64,000 bases of DNA from assembly GCF_029931775.1 (NCBI RefSeq), contig NC_079312.1, positions 62,624,333 to 62,688,332 on the forward strand. The letters run 5' to 3'. A program made the translations under genes and the position numbers. Positions 44,201 to 54,900 of the stretch are shown here, one piece after another. This DNA is from Euleptes europaea. Its lineage: Eukaryota > Chordata > Lepidosauria > Squamata > Sphaerodactylidae. The notes below the pieces were generated by a model, which did not search any database, was not told the origin of the DNA, and was given only the letters and a program-made list of their open reading frames with translations. How positions within the stretch are numbered: position 1 is the stretch's first letter; each line of letters opens with the position of its first letter.

Positions 44201-46139
44201 AAACCCCAGCACCACCTACCCTATTCAACAACACAGCTGAAGGGGGCCACCTCTAGTGCCCCCTGCTGCCCCCTTGCCTCTTAGTGCCCCTCTACGTAAC
44301 CCCACCACCCCAGGGGGTGTTGCTGCCCACTTTGGGGTCCACTGCTTTGGATGGTGCCTCAGCCAATCAAATGTACACTACATACGGGATGTACTTACCT
44401 AATATAAGCTTCATAATAGCGAGATCTATCCAAGAATGGAAACAACGAGAAGGAGGGGGAAAAATGTAATTAGCATTAATGAACTGATGATAAAATAAGT
44501 TCTATAATACTTGGTCAAGGAAGAAAACAAGTGTACTTAATTTAAATGATAACTATATCTGTTAATTTAATAAAAATAAATACCAATTGCTTTTTACTTC
44601 TTGGACTATCTACTATACAGCTGAATAGGCTATTCACGTTGAATTAATCTGACCTAAGTGGGGGTACATTGTCTCCTCTAACTTCACAGTCTTTAACTGG
44701 GAAGTTATCTTTTAATTATTGATCCAGGTCCAAGAGAATTGGAAGAAATTTCCTTATAAGAGAACTGTGATGTCCTATAATAAAAATTCCAACATATGGA
44801 TCAAATGATCTGATTGCATGATACCGTGTTACACTCAAACTGGGAAACAGACCAAAGGAAGTGAGATAAGCATGGAGAAGTGGTCAGAGAATATAAATAT
44901 AAATCCAAAGACTGATCAAAGGTTGAAAATATGCACAATATTCATTTCAGTTCAAGTGCATATACATTACATATAACAATCTGATTTGGATATAGAATTT
45001 ACTGAGCCCAAATGAATACAGCCGTTTACCTGCGATTGGAAGATCTATGTTTTTCATGATGATCACTTCTGGAATGCGAACGATGCCCTGTTTCAGTCAT
45101 ATTCTCATGGCTTCCAGTGCTTGTACGTCTTCCATTCACCACTTTGGACATGTTGGCATTATTGAGGTTAGCATTTGTTGAATTTGGAACATGCTTCCCT
45201 ATTGAGTTGTGGTGATGATGATTATGATGACTATGATGGTTATGGAAAACAGAGTTTCCTGCTGAAGGATGCACATTTTTCTCAGTAGTCTCACTTGCAG
45301 ATGGAATTGATGGCCTTTGGACATGTAGTGGGCGGTGTGTGGTATTGATCTGTTGAAATGAATCTCTTGTATCATTGGGAACATGGTTTACATGATTTCC
45401 AAACAGGGCGCCATTTCTCTGTAATGTACAAGTTAACAGCCACTTAATTAATATAATGCATTGCTAAGATCCAGCTTGCTTCTTTCTCTCAAGCTGTCCC
45501 ATAATAATAATGCCTAGTTTTAAAATAGGCTGTTCTATAGTGGCATGAGGATGCCCATGATCATGGCAGCTACATCATAATGCCTTTTTTTGTTTACAGT
45601 CCTTTTACATGGACTATAGAACATTTGTAGAGTTTAATTCTCCTTATTTAACCCTAAAGTACGTGTCTCTACATTCTATACGGATTCTTTTGTAAGAAGT
45701 ATGGGTGTAGGAAAGATCTAATAATTAAATTAAATTCTATCTTGATGTTTAAATTATTATCCTGCCCTAATTTTTTATTAAGATGCTGTCATCTTAGATC
45801 TCCTTGGATATGTTAGCATAGACTAATTTCATGCAGTGCAAGAGGTAGATGGTGTAAGTCTCACTTTCTCAAGTATTATAAATTGTTTCATTTTCTTATT
45901 CATACAGAATGCGGCATCTCTTGGGAAAAAAAAACCTCACACATCTTTAGAGCAAAAAAGATAGCTAAGCATCAGGTTACAAATGCAGAAAGTGAGGGGC
46001 ACTGAACAGACACTTTTTTATTTACTTTATATACTTCCTCTTCCTCGTGGTGATTTTGCTCAGGTTCATCTTCTTGCAAATCACAGGATATAGCTCGCCG
46101 AATTTCAGGACCAATATCATGAAGTGTCCTTAGTCCAGC
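31996..46139 (-). CDS. CACNA1D: Voltage-gated calcium channel Cav1.3 (alpha-1D), C-terminal part, eight exons
   Basis: This is the distal cytoplasmic tail of the pore-forming subunit of an L-type calcium channel. Exons in gene order are 46139-46026, 45418-45030, 44425-44399, 42800-42651, 40506-40343, 35782-35661, 34182-33862 and 32289-31996: 1581 bases, 526 codons and a stop, in one frame with GT-AG introns. The tail starts [20 protein letters not shown], as in human CACNA1D just after the IQ domain. It contains a His-rich stretch, [12 protein letters not shown], the SH3-ligand-like [11 protein letters not shown], the distal regulatory segment ([20 protein letters not shown]) and ends ITTL, a class I PDZ ligand known to bind Shank in long Cav1.3. 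The distal segment in mammals folds back to modulate calmodulin binding. Transmembrane, EF-hand and IQ exons lie outside the window, to the right. Confidence 0.97.
32290..33861. other. CACNA1D: CACNA1D last intron
   Basis: No repeat or gene recognised; moderately AT-rich DNA. Confidence 0.5.
33862..34182 (-). CDS. CACNA1D: CACNA1D coding exon, proline-rich segment
   Basis: Acceptor TCTTCCACAG, donor GCG|GTGAGT. 107 codons: [60 protein letters not shown] and [21 protein letters not shown] matches the RIM-binding-protein SH3 ligand region known in Cav1 tails. Confidence 0.97.
34490..34744. repeat. Unclassified repeat, possibly a DNA element
   Basis: Starts GAGTTGCCAGCCCTGCACTG; the interior has CTCCATGGTAAAAACCACAG and GGGAAATTCCTAG, of a type I recognise as recurrent in lizard DNA but cannot name. 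No second copy in the window. Confidence 0.35.
34745..34890 (+). repeat. L2/CR1-type LINE fragment (reverse transcriptase end)
   Basis: Encodes [30 protein letters not shown]: the WL..N.LKLNP.KTEVL motif that follows the RT catalytic block in L2/CR1-like elements. About 145 bases only. Confidence 0.6.
34893..35065. repeat. CpG-rich palindromic repeat (TTCGG/CCGAA)
   Basis: GATTCGGTTCGTCCCGAACC, AACAGCCGAATT and the inverse ATTCGGCAG, GGACGAACCGAAC form interrupted inverted repeats. Probably a MITE fragment; the other end is not seen. Confidence 0.45.
35661..35782 (-). CDS. CACNA1D: CACNA1D coding exon
   Basis: Acceptor ATGTTTCAG, donor CAG|GTGAGT. Encodes [20 protein letters not shown] and [20 protein letters not shown], matching human [16 protein letters not shown]. 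The arginine-rich start is conserved. Confidence 0.97.
36245..36930 (-). repeat. CR1-clade LINE, internally deleted
   Basis: The - strand of 36770-36930 resembles the linker before CR1 RT (an [15 protein letters not shown]-like segment), while 36245-36610 resembles the ORF2 C-terminal end (a DNTRTRGHP-like [10 protein letters not shown] and a KKYFFTQ-like block). The RT core between them is missing and frames are broken, so this is an old copy. Confidence 0.6.
37262..38660 (-). mobile_element. BovB/RTE LINE, 5'-truncated
   Basis: 3' end at the left ((GT)n then TTAAGAGCTGTCAATTCGCT). Two - strand frames, 37667-38050 and 37341-37646, encode [20 protein letters not shown] (the YADD catalytic motif), [10 protein letters not shown] and [20 protein letters not shown] then EGSRKRGRP, all typical of BovB ORF2. 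Farther right, degraded pieces of the RT thumb-to-palm and fingers follow to about 38660. There are several frame breaks and no endonuclease domain, so it cannot move. It lies in the intron before the RRSSFNF exon. Confidence 0.92.
38665..40342. other. CACNA1D: CACNA1D intron sequence, nothing recognised
   Basis: AT-rich intronic DNA. Short open frames (up to 107 codons at 38688-39011) show no known domain and no flanking splice logic. Confidence 0.5.
40343..40506 (-). CDS. CACNA1D: CACNA1D coding exon
   Basis: Acceptor TTTAACTCAG, donor ACAC|GTGAGT. Encodes [40 protein letters not shown] and [14 protein letters not shown], like human [20 protein letters not shown] then [16 protein letters not shown]. 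Confidence 0.97.
40763..41058 (+). repeat. Sauria-type tRNA SINE
   Basis: TGGTAAGCTGCAGTACTGCA head, GAGCTCGATCCCGACGGAAG with the B box, GGTAGCCGGCTCAAGGTTGA body, and a GGTCAGGAATGACCCGGTGC tail ending ACCTTTACCTTTT. A short internal duplication of ACTGGGGAAGGCACTGGCAA is seen at about 40920-40980. Confidence 0.9.
41509..41797 (+). repeat. Sauria-type tRNA SINE with target duplication
   Basis: Same order as the copy 0.5 kb upstream, starting AACAGCCCCGTGGTGCAGAG and ending CTTATCTTTACC. A 15-bp direct repeat TTTACACCAGCCCTA (41494-41508 and 41798-41812) marks the insertion, so it is fairly recent. Confidence 0.92.
42425..42565 (-). repeat. CR1-clade LINE 3' region fragment
   Basis: GAAAGAGCCTTGCTGGATCA, then GACCAAAAGTTCATAGAGTC and GCCCACAAGCTGGGACACAG, a recognisable reptile CR1-related block read in reverse. 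Diverged. Confidence 0.5.
42651..42800 (-). CDS. CACNA1D: CACNA1D coding exon
   Basis: Acceptor CTACCTGTAG, donor GGAG|GTAAGA. Encodes [40 protein letters not shown] and EDDSMLSGR, like human [20 protein letters not shown] and GEQEYFSSEECYEDD. Very acidic. Confidence 0.97.
42801..44143. other. CACNA1D: CACNA1D intron sequence
   Basis: Mostly unrecognised. A weak tRNA-SINE-like head (GGTTTGATGCC at about 43857) may be a SINE relic at 43815-43920. Confidence 0.4.
44152..44344. mobile_element. hAT MITE, 193 bp
   Basis: Ends CAGTGGCTCCCAAACTTTTC and reverse CAGTGGACCCCAAAGTGGGC; perfect 8-bp target duplication CTTTGGAT (44144-44151, 44345-44352). Interior rich in GCCCCC. Its right end is 46 bases from the donor of the next microexon. 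Confidence 0.93.
44399..44425 (-). CDS. CACNA1D: CACNA1D 27-bp microexon
   Basis: Acceptor CTTGGATAG, donor TTAG|GTAAGT. Nine codons' worth of sequence encoding SRYYEAYIR across the junctions, matching human RYYETYIR. Both flanking exons fit in phase only if it is included or skipped as a unit of three. Confidence 0.93.
45030..45418 (-). CDS. CACNA1D: CACNA1D coding exon, His-rich
   Basis: Acceptor TACATTACAG, donor CGCAG|GTAAAC. Encodes [60 protein letters not shown] and [20 protein letters not shown]. Human has a shorter HNHHNHNSIGK here, so the histidine run is expanded. Confidence 0.97.
45419..46025. other. CACNA1D: CACNA1D intron, nothing recognised
   Basis: AT-rich DNA without repeats or motifs I can name. 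Confidence 0.5.
46026..46139 (-). CDS. CACNA1D: CACNA1D coding exon next to the IQ domain
   Basis: Acceptor TAATTATTTAG, donor TATAAA|GTAAAT. 38 codons: [38 protein letters not shown]. Nearly identical to human [20 protein letters not shown]. The preceding IQ exon is not found up to 64000, so the intron exceeds 17.8 kb. Confidence 0.97.
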
Positions 46140-46798
46140 CTAAATAATTAAATGTCAACATAATACATTAAAAATAACTAGTTTTCCCTCTCTCTTATTC
46201 AGCACAGTTAAGGGATTGCTGTTTCTGTGTATAGTTATTTTGTTCTGACACTAACACTTTCTTGCCTTGTTTCATCCCAGAGGATTTTAAGGTCAAACTA
46301 GATTATACACTTGAGATCAGAGATCAGGATTTCCTCTTGATTAAAAAAAATTAATAGTAGCCCCTTGAACGTGATTGGGGCCATGACACCTTCTTCCCCA
46401 CTGTCTTCCATATTTAACCCTCCCCCACTGCAATTGGGGGAATGAAAGGCACCCATATGATACACATTGCTTTTCTCCAGAATGTAAATTGCAGCTTCTG
46501 GGGGAAGATTTAGCCTGCTTCCACATTACAACCTTCTTGCGCTGCTGAAGGATTCCTTTTTCATGATCAGCTACAAGTGGGAATAAAACAGGTCCACTTG
46601 ATATAGTGCTATTTTAGAGTTGCCAGCAGGCCTCATGAAAAATGTTCGGACCTTTTAATAGAAATGGGCAGCTGAAGCTTTTCATACAATTGAAATAAAT
46701 AGCATCACCTGGAAAATAACAGCCATTAAGCCTGTTACAGGACAACTTAGTTGTTTACATTTGCTACTTCCCAGCTGCTCATTATTTCCCAATCACTT

Positions 46799-47003
46799 TG
46801 GGTTGCCAACCTCCAGGTACTAGTTGGAGATCTCCTGCTATTACAATTGATCTCCAGCTGATAGAGATCAGTTCTCCTGGATAAAACGGCCGCTTTGGCA
46901 ATTAGACTCTATAGCATTGAAGTCCCTCTCCTCCCCAAACCCCACCTTCCTCAGACTCCACCCCAAAAACCTCCCACCGGTGGCGAAGAGGGACCTGGCA
47001 ATC
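46799..47003. mobile_element. GGGTTGCCA-family nonautonomous DNA transposon
   Basis: GGGTTGCCAACCTCCAGGTA at the left, GAAGAGGGACCTGGCAA at the right; AATCACT lies at both edges (a possible target repeat). Reference-quality copy for the family in this window, about 205 bp. Confidence 0.75.
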
Positions 47004-47716
47004 ACTCCAAGCTTAATTAATTACTTTCTGTTCACTCCAAGCCCTAATTCCCAGCATTCCTGAATGGATCCTCAATCAGTTCCCTTTTCTGGGGCAAGGG
47101 AGATGCGACTTTAATTACTGCTTTTCCTTGACTGCAAACAGATTATGATTATAATAGTGTGATCACAAAGCAATTCAAAGAGAAGAAGTTATGAAGACTT
47201 CCTGCCTTGCTGGAAAAAGGATGAATTAAAGATCAATTCAGGAATGCCTGGATATCAACACCCACAGTCAATAGGAAGTAAATAATTAGGCTAAGAAGGG
47301 GAAGCTGTTTCAAAGCAACAGAAGAAAGGAAGAAACAATGTAAAGGGAAGCTGAGAAGCCTCAACTGGGCTTTGTCAGTCCATACAAGGCTGGCTGGCAG
47401 GCAATGAAATTGCACTTTAAGTTTAAAAAAAATTGCCACACGGATCAGCTCTGGGGAAAAAAGTACAGTAACAACACAGAAAACAATAGAATGCAATGGA
47501 TGACCTAATAATCTGTATTATCCAATTCATTCACCTGCTGTTATTATTAACTTTTGTGGGGGGAAATGCAGGAGAACCTGATCACAGACCTCCGACATAT
47601 ACTCTAGTTACACCATCATTTCTTTTCAATTAAAAAATAGTACAGCCCACACAAAATAATTCATTGGTTATCTTACTCATCAAAGGATGCTAGTTCTATA
47701 TATACTCAAGTCAAAT
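47004..47716. other. CACNA1D intron, nothing recognised
   Basis: AT-rich intronic DNA. Confidence 0.5.
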
Positions 47717-48019
47717 AGAAGAAGAGTTGGTTTTTATATGCCGACTTTCTCTACCACTTAAGGAAGACTCAAACCGGCTTACAATCACCTTCCCTTCCAC
47801 TCCCACAACAGACACCCTGTGTGGTAGGTGGGGCTGAGAGAGCTGTGACTAGCCCAAGGTCACCCAGTTGGCTTCATGTGGAGGAGTGGGGAAACAAATC
47901 CAGTTCACCAGACTAGCCTCCACCACTCATGTGGAGGGGTGGGGACTCAAACCCAGTTCTCCAGATCAGAGTCCACCGCTCCAAACCACCACTCTTAACC
48001 ACTACACCACACTGGCCCT
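47717..48019 (-). repeat. CORE/MIR-like tRNA-derived SINE, near full length
   Basis: The - strand head GTGTAGTGGTTAAGAGTGGT, GGTTTGAGTCCCCACCC B-box region, TCCACATGAGTGGTGGAGGC, core CAACTGGGTGACCTTGGGCT, and tail AAGTCGGCATATAAAAACCA then (CTT)n. Confidence 0.88.
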
Positions 48020-49530
48020 CTTGTTTATATTAGATCTGAGGCTGATAGAAGCCATGTACAAAATTATACTGGAGCTCCCCCCCTCCATTTATGCTTTTAT
48101 CAATTCATTTTTCAGGATTCATAGATTTCAGAAAGTGATACTGTCAGTTGACTATGTGATCTGATTTCAAGATGGTGGCTTGAATTCAAACTGGCTAAAA
48201 CATTTCTCTTCCCAGTTCTAAGGCCAGAATGGGAATTCATGGTGACACAGCCTTCATACAAAAACCAAATCAAATATGAAATCTGTGACTAACACAATAT
48301 TTAGCCACCATATTATCCCTTCTCAAATGTTACATGCCTGGTGCTGTGAATGTGTATGGAACAAATGCAATACATGTGATCCTCCTGATAACACATGATC
48401 TCTGTTTCTTCTGAAAGATGTGTGGATTTTCCACCATGGTACATCTGTACCAGATTAATCTAGGTTCTAATACATGTATTCTAAAGCTAGAATAAATGCA
48501 GACTGCCTATTTCAGGGGAAATAACAATCGTACATATTGGGAGTATTACATGCAGCACATTTGTCCCATACATGCCTTCACAGTTCCAGGAATGAAAAGA
48601 GCTATAAGTACTGGCCAAGTCTGAAGTTGAAAATCAAAGGAAAATTATTTTCCTCTTGGTCAACATCACTACAAACTTTAGCCACACCTTTTTTCTGATG
48701 GATACAAAACACTCTAAGCGAATCAAAGTATGATTAGTGGCAACCAATATGTAGAAGCATAAGAACATATAAATTGCTTGATGTGGTTTGGATAGATATC
48801 TTTCCCCCTCGAAGTTCGGTATGCAAAGAAATATGACATGTTCTATTCTCTAAAACATTCAAAGAACTTGGTGTCAACACAAACATTGAAGAAGGGCAAA
48901 GAGCTGCATACCAGCTATGACCCTTCCTGGAAAATCCAACTTGGCCACCCTTCTAATCCCATTAACTTCAATTAATTTAGAAGGGTGTAACTCTGTTCAG
49001 GATTGCTCTGTCAGTAACTTTTCAACACACACATGCAAAAAATCCTTAGAACCTTTAATTAGATGAAAATTGAGTTGCATTTGTACTGTTTGGACATAAC
49101 CAACAGGTGCACATGCAGTCCAGTTCAGTCTTTATTACAGCTCAAAGGCCAACAGATGCATATTATACCTCTATTGATTCAGTGAGACTGGTTATATAAA
49201 TTCACTTCCAGGTGCAATTCAAGTTGCTGATTTTGACCTTTAACATTCTAATTGTTTGGGATCAGAATATCTAAGCAACATCTTTTCCAGTGTGAACTTA
49301 CCCGAATTTTAAGATTTTTTTCTGGTAAAGCTCTGCTTTTTTGTGTCACCACTGCTGGAGATTCAACTATGATAGGGTCATTTCAGATTATAACGCACTA
49401 ATGGCACCTTCCCTTGTAACTTATAGGAGGGCAACAAAACTTACCTCTCTTCCACCATGCTTTTGGTTTAGGTGAGAGCAGAGTTACACACTTCTAAGTC
49501 TACTGAAGCCACATGCTATGATTATTTAGA
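48020..49530. other. CACNA1D intron, nothing recognised
   Basis: No repeat or exon seen; the IQ-domain exon was looked for on the - strand and not found. Confidence 0.5.
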
Positions 49531-49534
49531 CACA

Positions 49535-49690
49535 GTTTCAAATCCCCACTCAGCTATGAAGATCACGGAGTAACCTTGGGCCAATTTCTGTCTCTCAGCC
49601 TCACCTCACAAGGTTGTCATGACACTAAAATGGAGGAGGGAAAATCATGCTTGATACCATAAGCTTGTTGGTGAGATAAAAGTGCAATAG
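49535..49690 (+). repeat. CORE/MIR-like SINE, old
   Basis: GTTTCAAATCCCCACTCAGC (B box), GTAACCTTGGGCCAATTTCT and CACCTCACAAGGTTGTCATG. Diverged and incomplete. Confidence 0.6.
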
Positions 49691-51985
49691 GCAGAGAGGT
49701 TCTGTTAAAATAATTGATTTTAAATGATTTCTGGAGGCTGTTCTTTTTATACCTTCTCTTGCTGTTTTTCTGACTGGATTTGGCATTAAACTTGGCATTA
49801 AATATTATATTTAACTGTTGCCTAGATGGTGACTTATATATTTTTGTGAATCACCTTTACAGCAATATGTGCCAAAAAAGGGGATATTTATGTATTTTTT
49901 AAAAAATGGTGATGAAGATATGGGGATTCAGCATTCACACTATATCAAGATCCATTGTTTGGTCTTCTGATGTGATAATATCGTTTCACATTTTCTCCTC
50001 ATGTTTTGGCAAATGGGCCTACTGAATTTTGGTTTTGACCTGAGCTGGAAAACATCATTTATGCCTTCATAAAATGTACAACAAAATGGGAAACTGGATA
50101 TGACATATGCTACCAGCTTTACATGGTCTTACAGGCTGCAATGGAGTTAGCACTTTTGGAAACAAGAAAGGTGCTCTTAAGTCAGCCATTACACAGCATT
50201 ATAGTAATGCAGTTTTTGCCACCACTGAGATGATGGAAATGTCTCAGAATAATGGATGCAACAAATGGAAATCTTTCATTTAGCATTTTGACTCTCGTCA
50301 ACAACTGTGTAACCTTGGATAACATTAGTAGCAGGCTCACCACTGTTACGTCAGTATGCAGTTCATTCCAAGCTGTCTCTAACCCAAATCCCATCATTTG
50401 CAGCATGATGTCTTCAGAACAAACATATAGATCTGCATTTGGAAAGGAGCTTTGTCACCTTCCCAACTATCTAATTCACTGGTCAACCATTGTTACCATC
50501 TGGATGAAGTCCAATAACTGAGGTGAAGCAGGGGTGGGAATTGGGGACATCTGAGCCAGTGGGATAAAACCAAGGCTGAGCATCCACCCCTCCTTTTCTT
50601 GCAGGTATTTGAAGGCTGGTCTTGGCTAGAGACTTGGTAAGTCACAGCTAACTTCCTCAGACATGTAGATGTGAAGTGAAAAATTCAAGACAGAATTCAC
50701 TTACCTCTCTGTCTCACCCCCTTCCCTCATATTCTTCCTTTTAAATAGTATTCTCATTTTGATTTTTCTCCACATATCTGAGGAAGTGCACAGTGACTCA
50801 CAAAAGCTCATGCTGAAATAAATTAATGTTTAAGGTGCCACCATATTTTTGTTTTGTTCTATGCCAGCCCAGGAATATCTCAGACAGGCTTAGCGTTTGT
50901 TCCATTGGGGGCATGATTAATAGACTTAAAACTTCACTCTCACAAAAAAGTACTGAGGATACAAGTCTATACTTTTTTCACATTACGATTCACGTGACGG
51001 ACTACACTATTTAAATTCAGACGGTGAACTGGTACATAGAATCTGCAGCCCTTGAATCCTGAGAGGATGCATTTCAGGCCTCTTTCTGTTCCTTCTTTAA
51101 TAAGAGGATGGGGTAGGGGAATCTCTGTAATAAACTTAAGAGGAAGAGTAGGAAAGAATGACAGATGACTAATACCAGCTGGTTCCTGTACAGTAAAAGG
51201 GATCAAATACATCACAAGGCAATCAGACACCTCACTCAAGTTTTGAGCAAGTCATATGCACAGTCCCACCCAACAACTGTTGCATTGTTGCCTTATCTTT
51301 ACAAGGAAGAATATTTTATCCTAATTTGCATAGTTCACACTCTACTTAGGCAAACATAAAAAAGAATTACACTACCACTCAAACTTCTAAGATTTGGAAA
51401 CATGAACTGATTTTCAATGACCAATCTAAGTCTTGGATTGCAGCGGCATGAGGTGGCTTCACCTAATTTCCTAATCACTAACATCTGCAGAAAACAGAAA
51501 TGATTTTCCTACCTGGTCCACCACTATTTAGCCTTATTTTCCTCTTACATTCTATCTCTTCATTTAGGAAGCATAGCCAATATTGGTACCCCAACCCAAT
51601 TCGTTTATACTAGAAGGTCTGCCTGCAATGCTGATGTAATGCCAGATTTTCTGTCTTGAGCAGCATTTTGAATATCCTGAAACTGTCACCTCCCCAATTT
51701 AAACCCATTGGCAAGTTATCTACTGATATTATAGCACCATTATATTTTCACAACAGGTGACCACATTAAACAATTCTTTATACTAGCCCACATCACTTTT
51801 TGCAGAGTAGGCTAGTAGACTATAGCTGCAGTTCTCTTCCCCTTCTATCAGTGTCTTCAGAGCATCTAAAAGCAGAGCATCTAAAAGAAGCTTCCTTCTA
51901 AGACTGAATGTTGCCATGTAACATACCGGGTCTGCACAATCCATCTATCTGACGCCTTTTGTTAGTCCCTGCCCAGTCAAAGAGT
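49691..51985. other. CACNA1D intron, nothing recognised
   Basis: AT-rich intronic DNA; scattered open frames below 100 codons without known domains. Confidence 0.45.
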
Positions 51986-51989
51986 GGCT

Positions 51990-54900
51990 GAGGAATCATG
52001 AGTTTTGTATGTAAAGGTGAAATATTTCTGTGTGGGATTGTTGTGCGCCATATGGTCCTAACGTGATCCATATGATCCTAACAATGCCGGAACCCTGAAC
52101 TGAAACGCCACAAACTCTGGTATATAGTAATGCAATGGTCCCTTGGTACTAAATTACCTATATTATGCAGCTAACCAGTGATGAAAATAATAACTAAAAT
52201 AAGATGGAAGAGGGCCAGACAGAACAGTGGACAAATTAGTACAACCTGAATCAGAATATGAACCAGCAGAAGTTCATTTTAGGACTTCATCACAGAGGGC
52301 CTTTTCACAATTTCACAAGAAACGTTAAAAAAGAACATGAATTTTTTTTACAGACAAACCACCTTGGAACCCCTTATCTTGCATCCGCGCAAGTGAAGAA
52401 GAGAGGCCTAGCCATTTATATTAATGAGAAAATTTTAACTGTTAAGACTCATATAGCAGATCCAGACGGACGTTATCAGATTTTAACTCTTTACGGATCA
52501 GATGGAATTTGTTTCACAATAGCACATATTTATGCCCCGAATGCTGCCAAAGAAACCTTTTACGAAACATTGTTCAAGAATCTCGCAGAATGTTATCAAG
52601 GAGAAATTATAATCTTAGGAGATTTCAATGCGGTAGTAAATCCAATGATCGACAAGTCTCATAATAGTACATCTGGAAAACTACCGAAGAATGTCTTCAA
52701 ACTTATGAAAGAATTTAATTTAATCGATGTATGGAGAATGAAGAACCCAAGAACAAATTTTTTTACATTTTATTCAAATCGTCATGGATTTGTCTAGGAT
52801 TGACATGTCTAGGATGTCTAGGATTGACATGTGCTGGACCTCTAGATCAATGATAACAAGTGTGGATAGGATACAGATTGCACCCAGAATACTGTCAGAC
52901 CATAATCCAATCGAATTGACACTGTCAAGAGGCAGAAGAGGGATTAGAAGATGGCAGTTGAACGATCAATTACTGTGGAGAAAACAAACACTTGAACAAT
53001 GTAAACGTGATCTGAAAGAGTTTTTTGTCTTAAATAAGACTCTAGGTATGTCTGACTTTGTTGTATGGGATGCCAGTAAAGCTTTTATTAGAGGAAAAAT
53101 GATAGCTTTGAATTCCAAAGTTAGAAAAGACAAACAAAAGAAACGTAAAGATCTTCAAGATCAACTAAGAACACTGGGGGGAAAAAATTCAAACCAAACC
53201 AGATAAAACTACTTTATGTGATATCAAGATGACTAAACATCAAATTGAGCTGACAGAAACAGAAGAAATCAAAACAAAAGTTAAATATGCTAAGCAAAGA
53301 TTTTTTGAAAGAGCAAATAAACCAGGTCGCTTTTTAGCCAATCAGCTTCGACAACAAGAGAAGAAAAGAAAGATAACTGGTGCTAAAGCCAACGGGATAA
53401 TTCACAATAAACAAGAAGAAATCGAAAGAATATTTGTTGATTATTACAAGCAACTATACGCAAAGGATGATCTGCAAGAATACGGGCTAACAACTTACTT
53501 AGCCGAAGCACAACTACCCAAGCTATCAATAGAGGAACAAGAGAGTCTCAATCAGAAGATAACAACACAAGAAATCGTAGATGCCATAAACAATCTGAAA
53601 TTAGATAAGGCACCCGGTCCTGACGGAATAACACCACAATTTTATAAGTTGTTTGAACAACAATTAACTCCGGTTTTACTCTCTCTTTACAACGAGGTAA
53701 TTGAACATGGAAAGATTCCATCGTCTTGGCAAGAAGCACATATTTCCTTGACTCCAAAAGAAGGCACAGATCATTATCTTCCCCAGGCTTATAGACCAAT
53801 TTCTTTGCTGAACATAGATTACAAAATTTTTGTTTCTATAATTACCAAAAGATTTCAAAAAAATATTTGTAAATTGGTACATCCAGACCAAACTGGCTTC
53901 ATACCAAAGAGACTTATGAGAGACAATGTACGACTGGTTCTCAGTGCAATCAAACATACAAAGTCAAAATCATTAAAAAACTGCAATGATTTTTTTAGAT
54001 GCAGAAAAAGCTTTTGACGTTTCCTGGCATTTTATTTCCAATACACTACAACAACTGGATTGTGGAGACACTCTTCTCACGGTTTTCAACACAATATATT
54101 CGGCTCAAAAAGCACGCATTTAATAAATGGTTCACTGTCAACAGAATTTATCATCACAAAAGGAACAAGACAAGGATGCCCACTCTCTCCTCTTCTTTTC
54201 GATTTATCAATGGAGGTTCTTGCGAACTATATAAGAAATGATCCAAAAATTAAAGGTCTTACAATAGGAAATGAAGAACACAAAATTAAAAGCTATGCAG
54301 ATGACGTCGTGTTAATCTGTCAGAACCCCGGACAATCCCTTCCGTACGTTCATCACCACATTATGGAATATGCAAAGTACTCTAGTTATAAATTGAATAA
54401 AACAAAGACGAAAATTATGACCTTCAACACCACAATCGATGAAGATAAGTATATTAAAGAAATTACTGGGTGTCAAATTACCAAGGACTCAGTCAAATAT
54501 TTGGGTGTTAATATATCTTCACAAAATAAAACACTCCTAAGGACAAACTACTTGAAAACCTGGGGAGAAATAGAAAGGGACTTGAGCCTATGGTCTAAAA
54601 TGAATATTTCCTGGTTGGGAAGGATATCGGTGATAAAGATGAATGTTCTCCCGAGACTAAACTTTTTTATTCCAATTTCTGCCGATTGACATTTCTGACA
54701 GAACAATAGAAAGTTGGCAAAAAAAAATCAACCGATTTGTCTGGAATGCGAAAAAGCCGAGAATCAGATTTAAAGTGCTACAAGATGAAAAGAAAAGAGG
54801 AGGATTGGCATTACCCAATCTTAAATTATACTATCACGCTGCCTGTTTAACCTGGATTACAGAATGGATAAAACATCCCAAAAATAGACATGTTATTGTA

